A stretch of 9,986 nucleotides of DNA from Ideonella_A sp031398385 (GTDB taxonomy: Bacteria > Pseudomonadota > Gammaproteobacteria > Burkholderiales > Burkholderiaceae_C), in the NCBI GenBank assembly GCA_031398385.1, contig JANNNE010000163.1:1-9986 (forward strand), given 5' to 3'. The notes below the pieces were generated by a model, which had not been told where the DNA came from, ran no database searches, and worked only from the letters and a program-made list of their open reading frames with translations. The translations under genes and the position numbers were made by a program. Shown piece by piece: positions 1 through 6,830 of this stretch; the first letter of the stretch is position 1, and the number at the start of each line of letters is the position of its first letter.

Positions 1-527
1 ACCGCATGCATCAGGTAGCTCGGAAAGAGCACGAGGTCACCGGGCTGCGGCGGCGGGCTGACCCACTTGTCGGCGTTGTACTGGCCCGTCTCGACACCGG
101 CATGATCGTTCTTGAACGAGAACTCCGAGCCGCCCGGCGATTTCATGAACACGGTGCGTGCGTCGGCATGCGTCGGCGTCAGGTAGAGAACGCCCGATAT
201 GAAGCTGTTTGCGTGGTTGTGCATCGCCTGCCGGCCGCCGGTGTCGAGCACGTTGACCCACATCTCCTTGATCGACCAGCCGAGCCGCTCGCCGAACAAC
301 AGGCTGCCGAAGTCGACGAGCTTGGGCGTGACGAGGCCGGCAACAGACAGCAGCAAGGGACTGTCGCCCGGGGTCAGCACCGCGGTGTGGCTGAGGTTCG
401 GTGACGAGCTGTTGTCGCGATCGGCCCGAGCGCTGAAGTGCTCGACCAGTCCTCGAACGAGATCGTGGGGCAGCGTCGCCGTTGCGCGCATCAAGGGAAT
501 TGGAAAGAGTCCGAACACATCGTCCAT
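1..527 (-). CDS. 2-oxoglutarate/Fe(II)-dependent oxygenase, TIGR02466 / 2OG-FeII_Oxy_5 type (partial, 3' end outside window)
   Basis: This leftward gene is cut by the window edge; 175 complete codons are visible, beginning MDDVFGLFPIPLM. The body matches the family of putative 2OG-Fe(II) oxygenases: a start with LFPIPL, then MWVNVLDTGG (about residues 89-98), HNHANSFISGVLYLTP (103-118, with H103 and H105 as candidate iron ligands) and the end motif PGDLVLFPSYLMHAV (162-176), where H174 is the likely distal iron ligand. The substrate is unknown; the family's members are usually annotated only as putative hydroxylases, and no signal peptide is seen, so it should act in the cytoplasm. The start is set by an in-frame TGA 21 codons upstream of ATG 527, and no good Shine-Dalgarno sequence is visible. 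It diverges from the exported PHP gene, and the Pho-box-like promoter of that gene lies only 58 bases from this start. The family assignment is fairly sure; shared regulation is speculation. Confidence 0.82.
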   Translation of the reverse strand, partial: MDDVFGLFPIPLMRATATLPHDLVRGLVEHFSARADRDNSSSPNLSHTAVLTPGDSPLLLSVAGLVTPKLVDFGSLLFGERLGWSIKEMWVNVLDTGGRQAMHNHANSFISGVLYLTPTHADARTVFMKSPGGSEFSFKNDHAGVETGQYNADKWVSPPPQPGDLVLFPSYLMHA

Positions 528-584
528 CGGCAGATTGTCGATGCCCCGTGCGCAGGCCGCGATTTCCCGCGCCTGGCGCAGGGA

Positions 585-618
585 CTGTCATCAGGCTTTC
601 ATATCCAGCGTCTACGGT
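585..618 (+). promoter_or_regulatory. Pho box and -10 element upstream of the PHP protein gene
   Basis: CTGTCAT (585-591), spacer CAGG, then CTTTCAT (596-602) matches the PhoB 7-4-7 direct-repeat consensus CTGTCAT-N4-CTGTCAT/C in 13 of 14 repeat positions. After exactly 10 bases comes TACGGT (613-618), a TAnnnT -10 hexamer. The same 28-base offset from box start to -10 is found in classical PhoB-activated promoters such as E. coli phoA, where the box replaces the -35 element. A transcript starting near 625 would have an untranslated leader of about 135 bases before ATG 762. Direction and spacing point to the PHP gene as target, not to the divergent oxygenase. Confidence 0.7.
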
Positions 619-761
619 GCGAGTTGGAGGTCATGCGGCCGCTCTACTTCACACCATGGTCACCCGGGTTACGCGCGATGGCTTGGATGGAAGTGGGAGT
701 TGGCGGCTACGTGCCGCGACCACCATCGACAGACCATCAACCATCCACTGCAGGACCCCCG

Positions 762-3101
762 ATGAACCTCGTCTTCTCGAAGAACCAAATCGCGCTCGCC
801 GTCGCCGCTTTGGGCGCCGCGACACTGGCCACCGCGCCTCAATTGGCCGGCGCCCAAGCCAAGACGCCCGGCACCTACCTCGCCGGCGACTTCCATAACC
901 ACAGCACCTGCTCGGACGGGGCGGTGTCGCTTCAGAAGAAGGTCAAGAAGTCGATGGACCGCACCGAGGCGACGCCCTGGGGCCTCGACTGGTTCGTGCA
1001 AGCTGGTCACGGGGGGACCGGTAACCGCAACTGCACCCTCGCCGAAGACGCCAGCCTCGCCACGCCGGCCTACCCATTGGTCTTCGGGACCAATGGCGCG
1101 TTACAGGGCCCGAACACCACCTGGGCAAACACCAACCCGCCGGTCCGACCCAAGGGCAATCTGTCGGGTTCGGGGGCGAACCAGAACATGTGGCGCTGGG
1201 AGGGTGTGCAGACCTACCAGTACCCCCTGCTCGAGTACCTCGCGGCGTACCGCAACGAGCCGATCTTCATGGGTGTCGAGTCGGTCGTGGCTGGCCACGA
1301 GCACACCTCGATGGCGGTGATCACCGGCCAGATGCCGGCAGGCGTCTATGGACAGAGGCTGCCCACCACCCCCGGCTACACGCCGCTCGGCAATGCCAAC
1401 GCGATGGCGCAGTGGGCGTACTGTTTCGACCGCGGCAACAGCGATACCAGCCGGGGCAACACCACCACCCAGCCCGGCAACGTCAACACGGGCGTGGGCA
1501 ACAACTGGAATTGCTCGGTTCCCGGCAGCCTGAACAGCGCCAGCCCGGACTGGAACGCCGCTGCGGCCAAGTTGACCGGGGCCAGCGGCGACAACGGCCA
1601 CGTCAAGACCGTCGAGGCCGTCAAATGGATGGCCGCACTGCATCCGAACGGCAGCTACTACGTACCGGCCCACCTGGAGCGCGCGGGTCCGTTCAACCCG
1701 GCGGGCAACAACGGCTTCAACATCGAGCACCTGCGCAACTTCAACAACGCCGGCCCGCGCGTGGCCTTCGGCTTCGAAAGCCAGCCCGGCCACGGCGCGT
1801 CCGACCGTCGCGGTGAATACACCCTGCGCCGCAACGCGATCGGTAACGTGCGCTTCGACTCGGTCGGCGGCACCACCTTCGGTGGCACCGGCGTCTACGC
1901 AGGGCAGGTCGGTGGCGTCTGGGACGCGTTGCTCGGCGAGGGCCGCAACTGGTGGTTTTTCGCCAGCTCCGACTGGCACTCGCGCGGTGCATTCAGCGTC
2001 GACGATCGCCGCAGCGACAACGACTTCTGGCCTGGCGAGTACCAGCGCAACTACACAATGGTACGGTACGGCAGCACCGACAAGAAGCAGGCCAGCCCGC
2101 AGATGATCGTCGATGGCCTGCGCAGCGGCAACAACTGGGTGGACAGTGGACAGCTGATCAATCGCCTGGTCTTCACCGCCTGCAGCGGCCTTACTGCCGA
2201 GACACTCGGCGAGGCGGCCCTGCAAACGCTGGCAGCCCAGGCGGCGGAAGTGAACTCGACCATGAACGTACGCGGCTGCGCCACGATGGGCGAGAAGCTC
2301 AGGGTGAGGCCAGGTTCGAACGTCATCGTGGTTGTCGCGGCGCGCGACCCGAGAGGCAAGAGCTACTCGCCTTACAGCTTCGCCAACCCGTCGTTGTTGC
2401 AGGTAGGCATCAACCAGCCGCTCGACGAACCGGTGCTCGACCACGTCGACGTGATCCGCGGCATGGTGACGGGCTACAAGGCACCTGGCTCGGCCGACTA
2501 TGCCGGCGCCTGGCCCGATGACTGGGTCGATATGGCCAACCCGCAGCGACTGCGCTCGCTCGCCAGCGTGCCTGCGGCGGCGAAGAACGAGACGGCGTCG
2601 GTCATCAGGACCTTCAACGGGTCGACCTGGAGGACACCCCGTCCCGACCTTGGCATCAAGACGATGAGCTTCCGCATCCCCGCGGTGCAGGCCTCGCAGT
2701 ACGTGCGTCTGCGTGGCACCAACCTGCCGGCGGCGGTGCCATTCGAGACCGACGCAGCGGGCAATCCGCTGTCTGATCTGTGGACCAACTCCGGTTCGAT
2801 CCAGTTCAAGAACAACTCGAACGTCGAGTTCCCGGAGTTCGCGATGCTGCGCATTCCCTGCACGACGACCGGCAGAAACGTGCCGGACAATGGCGCGCTG
2901 TATTCAGGTGTGGGCGCGCCGAAGATCGATGGATGCCCGAATCACCTGCCGGTGGTGAATGGCCAGCGCATGATGGCCTTCGACGTGGCCGCCTGGGCCG
3001 ACCTGTGGTTCTACAGCAACCCGGTATTCATCGAGGTCGAGGGCTCGAGCGCAGTTGCCGGAGTTCCGTCCGGAGACACGGTCATCGCCGGCGGCAGGTA
3101 G
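762..3101 (+). CDS. Exported PHP-domain metallohydrolase (candidate secreted phosphoesterase)
   Basis: 779 residues. A Sec signal peptide is clear (hydrophobic ALAVAALGAATLATA, likely cleavage around residues 30-33, near LAGAQA), so the enzyme acts in the periplasm or outside. PHP-fold metal-binding motifs follow in order: DFHNHSTCSDG (43-53; H45, H47, D52), AGHGG (H83), GVES (E173), AGHEHT (H179, H181), AHLERAG (H304), FGFESQPGH (E339, H344) and SDWHS (D404, H406). The PHP fold uses such His/Asp/Glu sets to bind two or three metal ions for phosphoester hydrolysis. Residues from about 465 form a second, mostly beta-rich region ending in ADLWFYSNPVFIEV, recalling the end of DUF3604-type proteins. 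There are eight cysteines, suited to disulfides after export. ATG 762 is chosen because AGGA lies 6 bases upstream and the signal peptide starts there; the frame is open further upstream but that part reads as noise. A Pho box lies upstream. The precise substrate is unknown; exported phosphoesterase is inference. Confidence 0.85.
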   Translation: MNLVFSKNQIALAVAALGAATLATAPQLAGAQAKTPGTYLAGDFHNHSTCSDGAVSLQKKVKKSMDRTEATPWGLDWFVQAGHGGTGNRNCTLAEDASLATPAYPLVFGTNGALQGPNTTWANTNPPVRPKGNLSGSGANQNMWRWEGVQTYQYPLLEYLAAYRNEPIFMGVESVVAGHEHTSMAVITGQMPAGVYGQRLPTTPGYTPLGNANAMAQWAYCFDRGNSDTSRGNTTTQPGNVNTGVGNNWNCSVPGSLNSASPDWNAAAAKLTGASGDNGHVKTVEAVKWMAALHPNGSYYVPAHLERAGPFNPAGNNGFNIEHLRNFNNAGPRVAFGFESQPGHGASDRRGEYTLRRNAIGNVRFDSVGGTTFGGTGVYAGQVGGVWDALLGEGRNWWFFASSDWHSRGAFSVDDRRSDNDFWPGEYQRNYTMVRYGSTDKKQASPQMIVDGLRSGNNWVDSGQLINRLVFTACSGLTAETLGEAALQTLAAQAAEVNSTMNVRGCATMGEKLRVRPGSNVIVVVAARDPRGKSYSPYSFANPSLLQVGINQPLDEPVLDHVDVIRGMVTGYKAPGSADYAGAWPDDWVDMANPQRLRSLASVPAAAKNETASVIRTFNGSTWRTPRPDLGIKTMSFRIPAVQASQYVRLRGTNLPAAVPFETDAAGNPLSDLWTNSGSIQFKNNSNVEFPEFAMLRIPCTTTGRNVPDNGALYSGVGAPKIDGCPNHLPVVNGQRMMAFDVAAWADLWFYSNPVFIEVEGSSAVAGVPSGDTVIAGGR

Positions 3102-3117
3102 TCCGCCTCTTCCCATC

Positions 3118-3147
3118 GGGCGCCGCGCGGCAACGCGCGGCGCTTTG
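3118..3147 (+). terminator. Rho-independent terminator or attenuator after the PHP gene
   Basis: GCGCCGCGCG (3120-3129) and CGCGCGGCGC (3134-3143) form a perfect 10-bp stem closed by a GCAA tetraloop of the stable GNRA type. The stem starts 19 bases after the PHP stop codon and is followed by TTT and then mixed bases, so the U-tract is short. It should reduce transcription into the downstream PpiC-like/HupE pair or protect the 3' end of the PHP message. Readthrough is possible because the tail is weak and no separate promoter is evident for the next gene. Confidence 0.7.
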
Positions 3148-3183
3148 TCGTTCCCGGCCAATCCGGCCGCAGTTCCCGCAGCC

Positions 3184-4050
3184 ATGTCCACTCTGCCACC
3201 CGACCCCCCCAACACGGCCCTACCACCGGCGGGCCTTTCGCGCCGCACCTGGCCTTCATGGATGCGCGAACCGCTGCTGCATTTCGTCCTGCTCGGCTGC
3301 GCCCTCTTTGCCGTCGACCACGCCGTCAACGGTGGCGCCGATGATTCACGCGTGATCGTCATCGACGCGTCGGTGGACCAGGAGGCGCTCAAGGTTTTCG
3401 AGGCAGCGCGCGGCCGTGCGCCGAACGCAGATGAGCTGTACGGACTGCGCCGCGTGTGGCTCGACAACGAGGTGCTCTACCGCGAGGGCCTGGCGCTGCA
3501 GATGGACAAGGGCGACAAGGCGATCAAAGACCGGGTGATCTTCAAGGCGCTGTCGATGATCAACGCTGGCTTGAAGCGGCCACCACTGGACGACGCCATG
3601 CTGCGCGAGTGGTTCGAGAAGAACCGCGTCAAGTACGACGAGCCGGCGCGCTACGACTTCCAGGAGGCCGTGTTGGATGGTGATTCGTCGCAGACGGCGG
3701 CGACCACGTTCGCCGCGGCGTTGAACGCAGGTGCACCGGGTGACGAGAAGGCCGGCCTGCGGGTTTTCAAGGCCCGTCCGCTACCCACCATCGTGCAGAG
3801 CTACGGCCCCGAGTTCAGCCAGGCGCTGGCGGCCTCGCCCATCGGGCAGTGGCGTGCGCTGCAGCATGGCGACGCCTGGCGCGTGGTACGGCTGGAGGCG
3901 GTCATGCTGGCCAAGCCGGCCTCGTTCGACGCGCTGCGCATCGCGGTGGTGCAGGACTGGACCGACACCGTGATGGCAGACCAGCGCAGCGCTGCGGTGC
4001 GTGCGCTGGCGAACAAGTACGTGGTCAGGGTCGAGGCAGCATCGCCATGA
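3184..4050 (+). CDS. Membrane-anchored PpiC/parvulin-like peptidyl-prolyl cis-trans isomerase
   Basis: 288 residues. After a basic N-terminus comes one membrane segment (about residues 30-47, PLLHFVLLGCALFAV), placing the rest in the periplasm as with SurA/PpiD-like chaperones. A helical chaperone-like stretch (about 60-150: EALKVFEAARGRAPNADEL, WLDNEVLYREGLALQM, ALSMINAGL) is followed by a degenerate rotamase-like part, YGPEFSQALAASPIGQWRAL and then DAWRVVRLEAV, which resembles the 'peF...l..g.w..pv.s.yG.hivrv' end of PpiC domains. The usual glycine-rich GGdLG motif is not evident, so catalysis is doubtful and a holdase role is possible. ATG 3184 has no clear Shine-Dalgarno sequence; M27 (3262, MREPLLHF) is an alternative. 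Its stop overlaps the next start in ATGA, so the two genes are translationally coupled. Role inferred: assists folding or delivery of an exported neighbour, perhaps the PHP enzyme. Confidence 0.75.
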   Translation: MSTLPPDPPNTALPPAGLSRRTWPSWMREPLLHFVLLGCALFAVDHAVNGGADDSRVIVIDASVDQEALKVFEAARGRAPNADELYGLRRVWLDNEVLYREGLALQMDKGDKAIKDRVIFKALSMINAGLKRPPLDDAMLREWFEKNRVKYDEPARYDFQEAVLDGDSSQTAATTFAAALNAGAPGDEKAGLRVFKARPLPTIVQSYGPEFSQALAASPIGQWRALQHGDAWRVVRLEAVMLAKPASFDALRIAVVQDWTDTVMADQRSAAVRALANKYVVRVEAASP

Positions 4051-4991
4051 GCGGATGGTGGCGCAGGTGGCTGCTGGGCTGGTTGGCGCTGGTCGCCGTG
4101 CAGGTCTCGGCGCACGAGATCAGCATGGCCGAGATGGAGCTGCGACAGGCGTCGCCGACCGAATTCCTTTGGCAGTGGACGGCGGGCAATCGCACGGGCG
4201 AGCCTGGGCTGCGATCGGTCTGGCCGGAGGGCTGTCGCGACGACTCGGGCGTGCTGCGCTGCGGCGAGGGTGGTCTTCGTGGCCGTCTCGGTATGGAGGG
4301 TGTCGGCAAGCGGTTCTCGGCGGTGCTGGTCAAGGTCTACTGGCTCGACGGGCAGATGCGCGTGTACACGCTCACCGCGGGGCAACCCTCGGTGCAGCTG
4401 TACGGTTCTGCCGACGACCGGCGCGGCATGGGGGAAATCGCCTCGGCCTACACGGCGCTCGGCTTCGAGCACATCCTCTCCGGCTTCGACCACCTGCTGT
4501 TCGTGCTCGGGCTGCTGTTCCTCGTGGGCTTCAATCGGCGGCTGGTGCTGACCATCACCGCCTTCACGCTGGCGCACAGTGTCACCCTGGGTCTCAGCGC
4601 GCTCGGCTGGTTGGTACTGCGCTCGCCTCCGGTCGAAGCCACGATCGCGCTGTCGATCATGCTCGTTGCTGGCGAGGCACTGCACAAGAGGCAGACGCTG
4701 TCGCGGCGCTGGCCTGCGCTGGTGGCATTCCTGTTCGGCCTGGTGCACGGGCTGGGTTTCGCCGGTGCGCTCAAGCAGATCGGCCTGCCCGACAACCACC
4801 TCGCCATCGCACTGCTGACCTTCAACCTCGGCGTCGAACTCGGGCAACTGTCGGTGGTGCTGACCGCCTGGCTGGCTACTTGGGCACTTGCGCAGTGGCT
4901 TGGCAGTCGTGCACGCACAACGACACTGTACGCAATAGGCGGTGTTGCGGCATATTGGTCGATCGGCCGCATCGTCACGATGGCTGGCTGA
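4047..4991 (+). CDS. HupE/UreJ-family membrane protein (putative nickel/cobalt-type metal permease)
   Basis: 314 residues. A signal peptide (WLLGWLALVAVQVSA, cleavage likely after residue 22, giving a mature start HEIS) leads into a soluble periplasmic domain (about 23-130) and then about six membrane segments. Family motifs are complete: FEHILSGFDHLLFVLGLL (140-157; H142, D148, H149), FTLAHSVTLGLS (173-184; H177), VEATIALSI (196-204), GLVHGLGFAGAL (231-242; H234) and FNLGVELGQL (259-268; N260, E264, Q267). The conserved histidines, aspartate and glutamate inside membrane segments are the proposed metal-binding residues. HupE and UreJ proteins are linked to nickel uptake for hydrogenase and urease, but this HupE_UreJ_2-type branch with a long periplasmic domain is found in many other contexts. 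No hydrogenase or urease gene is visible here. ATG 4047 overlaps the PpiC-like stop codon (ATGA). Metal supply to the exported PHP enzyme is an attractive but unproven role. Confidence 0.88.
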   Translation: MSGWWRRWLLGWLALVAVQVSAHEISMAEMELRQASPTEFLWQWTAGNRTGEPGLRSVWPEGCRDDSGVLRCGEGGLRGRLGMEGVGKRFSAVLVKVYWLDGQMRVYTLTAGQPSVQLYGSADDRRGMGEIASAYTALGFEHILSGFDHLLFVLGLLFLVGFNRRLVLTITAFTLAHSVTLGLSALGWLVLRSPPVEATIALSIMLVAGEALHKRQTLSRRWPALVAFLFGLVHGLGFAGALKQIGLPDNHLAIALLTFNLGVELGQLSVVLTAWLATWALAQWLGSRARTTTLYAIGGVAAYWSIGRIVTMAG

Positions 4992-5435
4992 GCGCGGTGA
5001 TTATAGGAAATCAACTTCTCTGTTCGGACAACCGGAGCCACCTCATTTAGGTTGCTTCAGCCAGTCGCCCTCGTGCCAATCATCGCTCGCAGGGCGAACG
5101 CACAGCGGCCCTTTGTCACGACTCGAGGCAGATGAACTCCGTGGACATTCGCCATCACGTCAACGGGAATTCGCCTGCAGTGCCCAATCTGGCGGCGGGC
5201 CTGGGAAAGCGTTGTGCGACCAACGAATCGCGGCGTTCGCCATCACTTGTCCACAGGCTTGTCCCCCGCGGCAGTGGATAACTTGAAATCCGCAAGGACG
5301 AGCAGCCACTTAGCGTGCGCCGCGCCGAAAGTTGGTCAGGGGTCCTTGGTCGCAAGCCCGAACCCGGCGCTGACGCATCTTTGCGGACGGTATCGGATAA
5401 CCGCTATCCTTTACGTGGCTGCCGACCGCATGTTT
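4992..5435. other. Gene-free stretch between two converging genes
   Basis: No reading frame here looks like a protein: short frames are rich in Arg, Ser and Pro without recognisable motifs. It holds a pair of DnaA-box-like 9-mers (listed separately) and a weak hairpin GGATA/TATCC (5395-5399 and 5405-5409, followed by TTTA), which could be a poor terminator. I see no clear strong terminator for either the HupE-like gene or the leftward phosphatase-family gene. A lone half Pho site, TTGTCAC at 5113-5119, lacks a partner. Confidence 0.5.
5247..5281. other. Pair of inverted DnaA-box-like 9-mers
   Basis: TTGTCCACA (5247-5255) differs by one base from the DnaA box TTATCCACA. The complement of AGTGGATAA (5273-5281) reads TTATCCACT, again one mismatch. 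They face each other across 17 bases. No AT-rich unwinding region, dnaA, dnaN or parAB is nearby, so this is not an origin; at most it is a DnaA-titrating or regulatory site, and chance is possible. The arms could also pair as an 8-bp RNA stem with one G-U pair. Confidence 0.25.
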
Positions 5436-6473
5436 TCATGCCGCGACTTTCGCCGGTTTGTACTTGAACGTGGCCCGGATCAGCCCATGGTCGGTTGTAC
5501 CGTCGGCCTTGTGGTTTCCGAAATTCAGATGGTCGTTGTTGATGGTCAAGCCATCGAACATCCAGATGCGCTTCTTGCTGTTGTCGTAGAACTCCTGGCT
5601 GACGAGAATGTGGTCGAGCGATTCGCGGATGTCCTGGTGGATGTGGGTGTAGTAGACATCGCGCGTGTCGCGGTATTCCTGCAGGGTTTGCGCGGTGTAC
5701 AGCGCCGTGTCACCACCGCCTTTGCTCTCGCCCACCAGATAGCGCGGCTGCTCGGTGAGGATGTTGGCGGTGTTGCTGTGCTGGCCGTCGTTGATGTCAC
5801 CCAGCACGATCACCGGCGTGTCGTTGGCCTTCATCTGCTCGGACAACAGGTACCGAACCGCCGTGGCTTCCGCTGTGCGCCGGATGGTCGAGAGCGCCGC
5901 GCCGATGCCGGCGGCGTGCTTGGCGTAGCGCGTCCTGTCGGTTCGGTACCAGGGCTCGCGAAACACCTCAGTGGGTCCTTTCGATTTGAAGTGACAAACG
6001 TAGACATGCACTTCCGGGCCCGGATCGCGGGGCTGAATGGCGAAGTGCAGCACCGGGCGCGAGAAGCCGGTGATGTTGACCGAGATGTGAGGCGTCTGCG
6101 GGTCGTCACCCTGGGCCTGCAGCACAAAGCCTTCCGGAAAATCGCTGATCCATTCGGGTGTGCCGCGCAGCAGACCCCTGCGCACAATCGCCGCACAGTC
6201 GATTCGGGTGCCGTTGGAAGTGGGCCGTGCGAGCAGGTCGTACTCAGCGCTCTGGCCGGCGGCGTTCAGGATACTGGCCAGCGAGGCGACGTTCCACGAT
6301 TCCTGGAAGCCCCAGACGTCGGACTCGAGGATCTGCAACTGCATGGCCGCCCAGGCAATCTTGCGTTCGTACTCGACCTGGCTCCAGCCGTCCTTGTCGG
6401 TGTAAATCGGCAAGCCCGGCTCGTTGAGGTTGAAGAGGTTGAACGATGCAATGCTGAGTTGCTTCAACTTCAT
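5436..6473 (-). CDS. Endonuclease/exonuclease/phosphatase (EEP) family metallohydrolase
   Basis: 345 residues. The full set of EEP (DNase I-like) active-site motifs is present: SFNLFNL (10-16; N12), GFQES (55-59; E58, the Mg2+ ligand), VCHFKSK (159-165; H161), VLGDINDG (223-230; D226, N228), LDHILVS (286-292; D287) and TTDHGLI (326-332; D328 and the catalytic H329). Such enzymes cleave phosphodiester or phosphomonoester bonds in nucleic acids, phospholipids or inositol phosphates, using Mg2+. No signal peptide is present, so this copy should be cytoplasmic. ATG 6473 has a strong Shine-Dalgarno sequence, GGAGGAGG (plus-strand 6483-6490), 9 bases upstream. It follows the choice-of-anchor I gene on the same strand after 357 bases and may be expressed separately; I could not find a Pho box in that gap. 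The family is clear but the substrate is not: a sugar-phosphate, phospholipid or nucleic acid phosphatase would all fit. Confidence 0.88.
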   Translation of the reverse strand: MKLKQLSIASFNLFNLNEPGLPIYTDKDGWSQVEYERKIAWAAMQLQILESDVWGFQESWNVASLASILNAAGQSAEYDLLARPTSNGTRIDCAAIVRRGLLRGTPEWISDFPEGFVLQAQGDDPQTPHISVNITGFSRPVLHFAIQPRDPGPEVHVYVCHFKSKGPTEVFREPWYRTDRTRYAKHAAGIGAALSTIRRTAEATAVRYLLSEQMKANDTPVIVLGDINDGQHSNTANILTEQPRYLVGESKGGGDTALYTAQTLQEYRDTRDVYYTHIHQDIRESLDHILVSQEFYDNSKKRIWMFDGLTINNDHLNFGNHKADGTTDHGLIRATFKYKPAKVAA

Positions 6474-6830
6474 GGGTGTGCGCCTCCTCCCAAACGGATG
6501 CTTCTACTGTGCACCCTACACTTGAAAACGCGATGGGTTTTGACCAGTCGCAACGGACGGCGGCGACGCGGTCCTGCCACGCAAGCTCCGCATACGACTG
6601 AGTCGAGGCTGGCGCCGGCCCAACGCTCTCCGTCAAACAGCAGGGTGTGACGAGGCCACTTCTGGGCTTGATCCTCGATTGGCCGCGCCACGGACCCGAG
6701 ACAAGGCTGATGGCGAGGCATCGCGCCGGGGGACTGGTCGCGGTTCATTTTCGCCGTTGGCCGCCGAGCGTTCGCCGGCCACCGCCGCTCGTCCAAGGCC
6801 TAGCTAGTCCCGCCTTTGCGCGTCGAGCAA
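6474..6830. other. Gene-free stretch upstream of the EEP gene
   Basis: It contains the EEP gene's strong Shine-Dalgarno sequence (6483-6490) and, 50-73 bases past the choice-of-anchor I stop codon, an imperfect hairpin TGGCCG/CGGCCA (6758-6763 and 6776-6781) without a U-tract. A 108-codon minus-strand frame spans most of it, but it is Arg-rich with no recognisable domain and probably not coding. No clear -35/-10 pair or Pho box was found for the EEP gene. Confidence 0.5.

Noticed and set aside
37..591. 184-codon minus-strand open frame over the oxygenase
   Set aside because: Arg-rich out-of-frame reading; the adjacent minus frame carries the oxygenase motifs.
646..663. Second Pho-box-like repeat ACTTCAC-ACCA-TGGTCAC upstream of the PHP gene
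   Set aside because: Only 4/7 and 5/7 matches and no good -10 hexamer at the right distance.
438..761. N-terminal extension of the PHP protein by 108 codons
   Set aside because: It would cover the Pho box and place the signal peptide internally; the sequence reads as non-coding, and AGGA precedes ATG 762.
1101..2444. 447-codon open frame on the minus strand inside the PHP gene
   Set aside because: Antisense shadow of a clear plus-strand gene; long open antisense frames are common in GC-rich DNA and no domain is recognisable.
3801..4847. 348-codon minus-strand open frame rich in Gln and Arg
   Set aside because: Shadow of the PpiC-like and HupE/UreJ genes; low-complexity composition and no motif.
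5113..5119. Half Pho site TTGTCAC
   Set aside because: No second half-site at the 11-base period on either side and no gene downstream on that strand.
5214..6650. 478-codon plus-strand open frame
   Set aside because: Antisense shadow of the EEP gene, whose catalytic motifs are unmistakable on the minus strand.
6470..6796. 108-codon minus-strand open frame between the choice-of-anchor I and EEP genes
   Set aside because: No recognisable domain, many Arg residues and no convincing ribosome binding site; probably chance.
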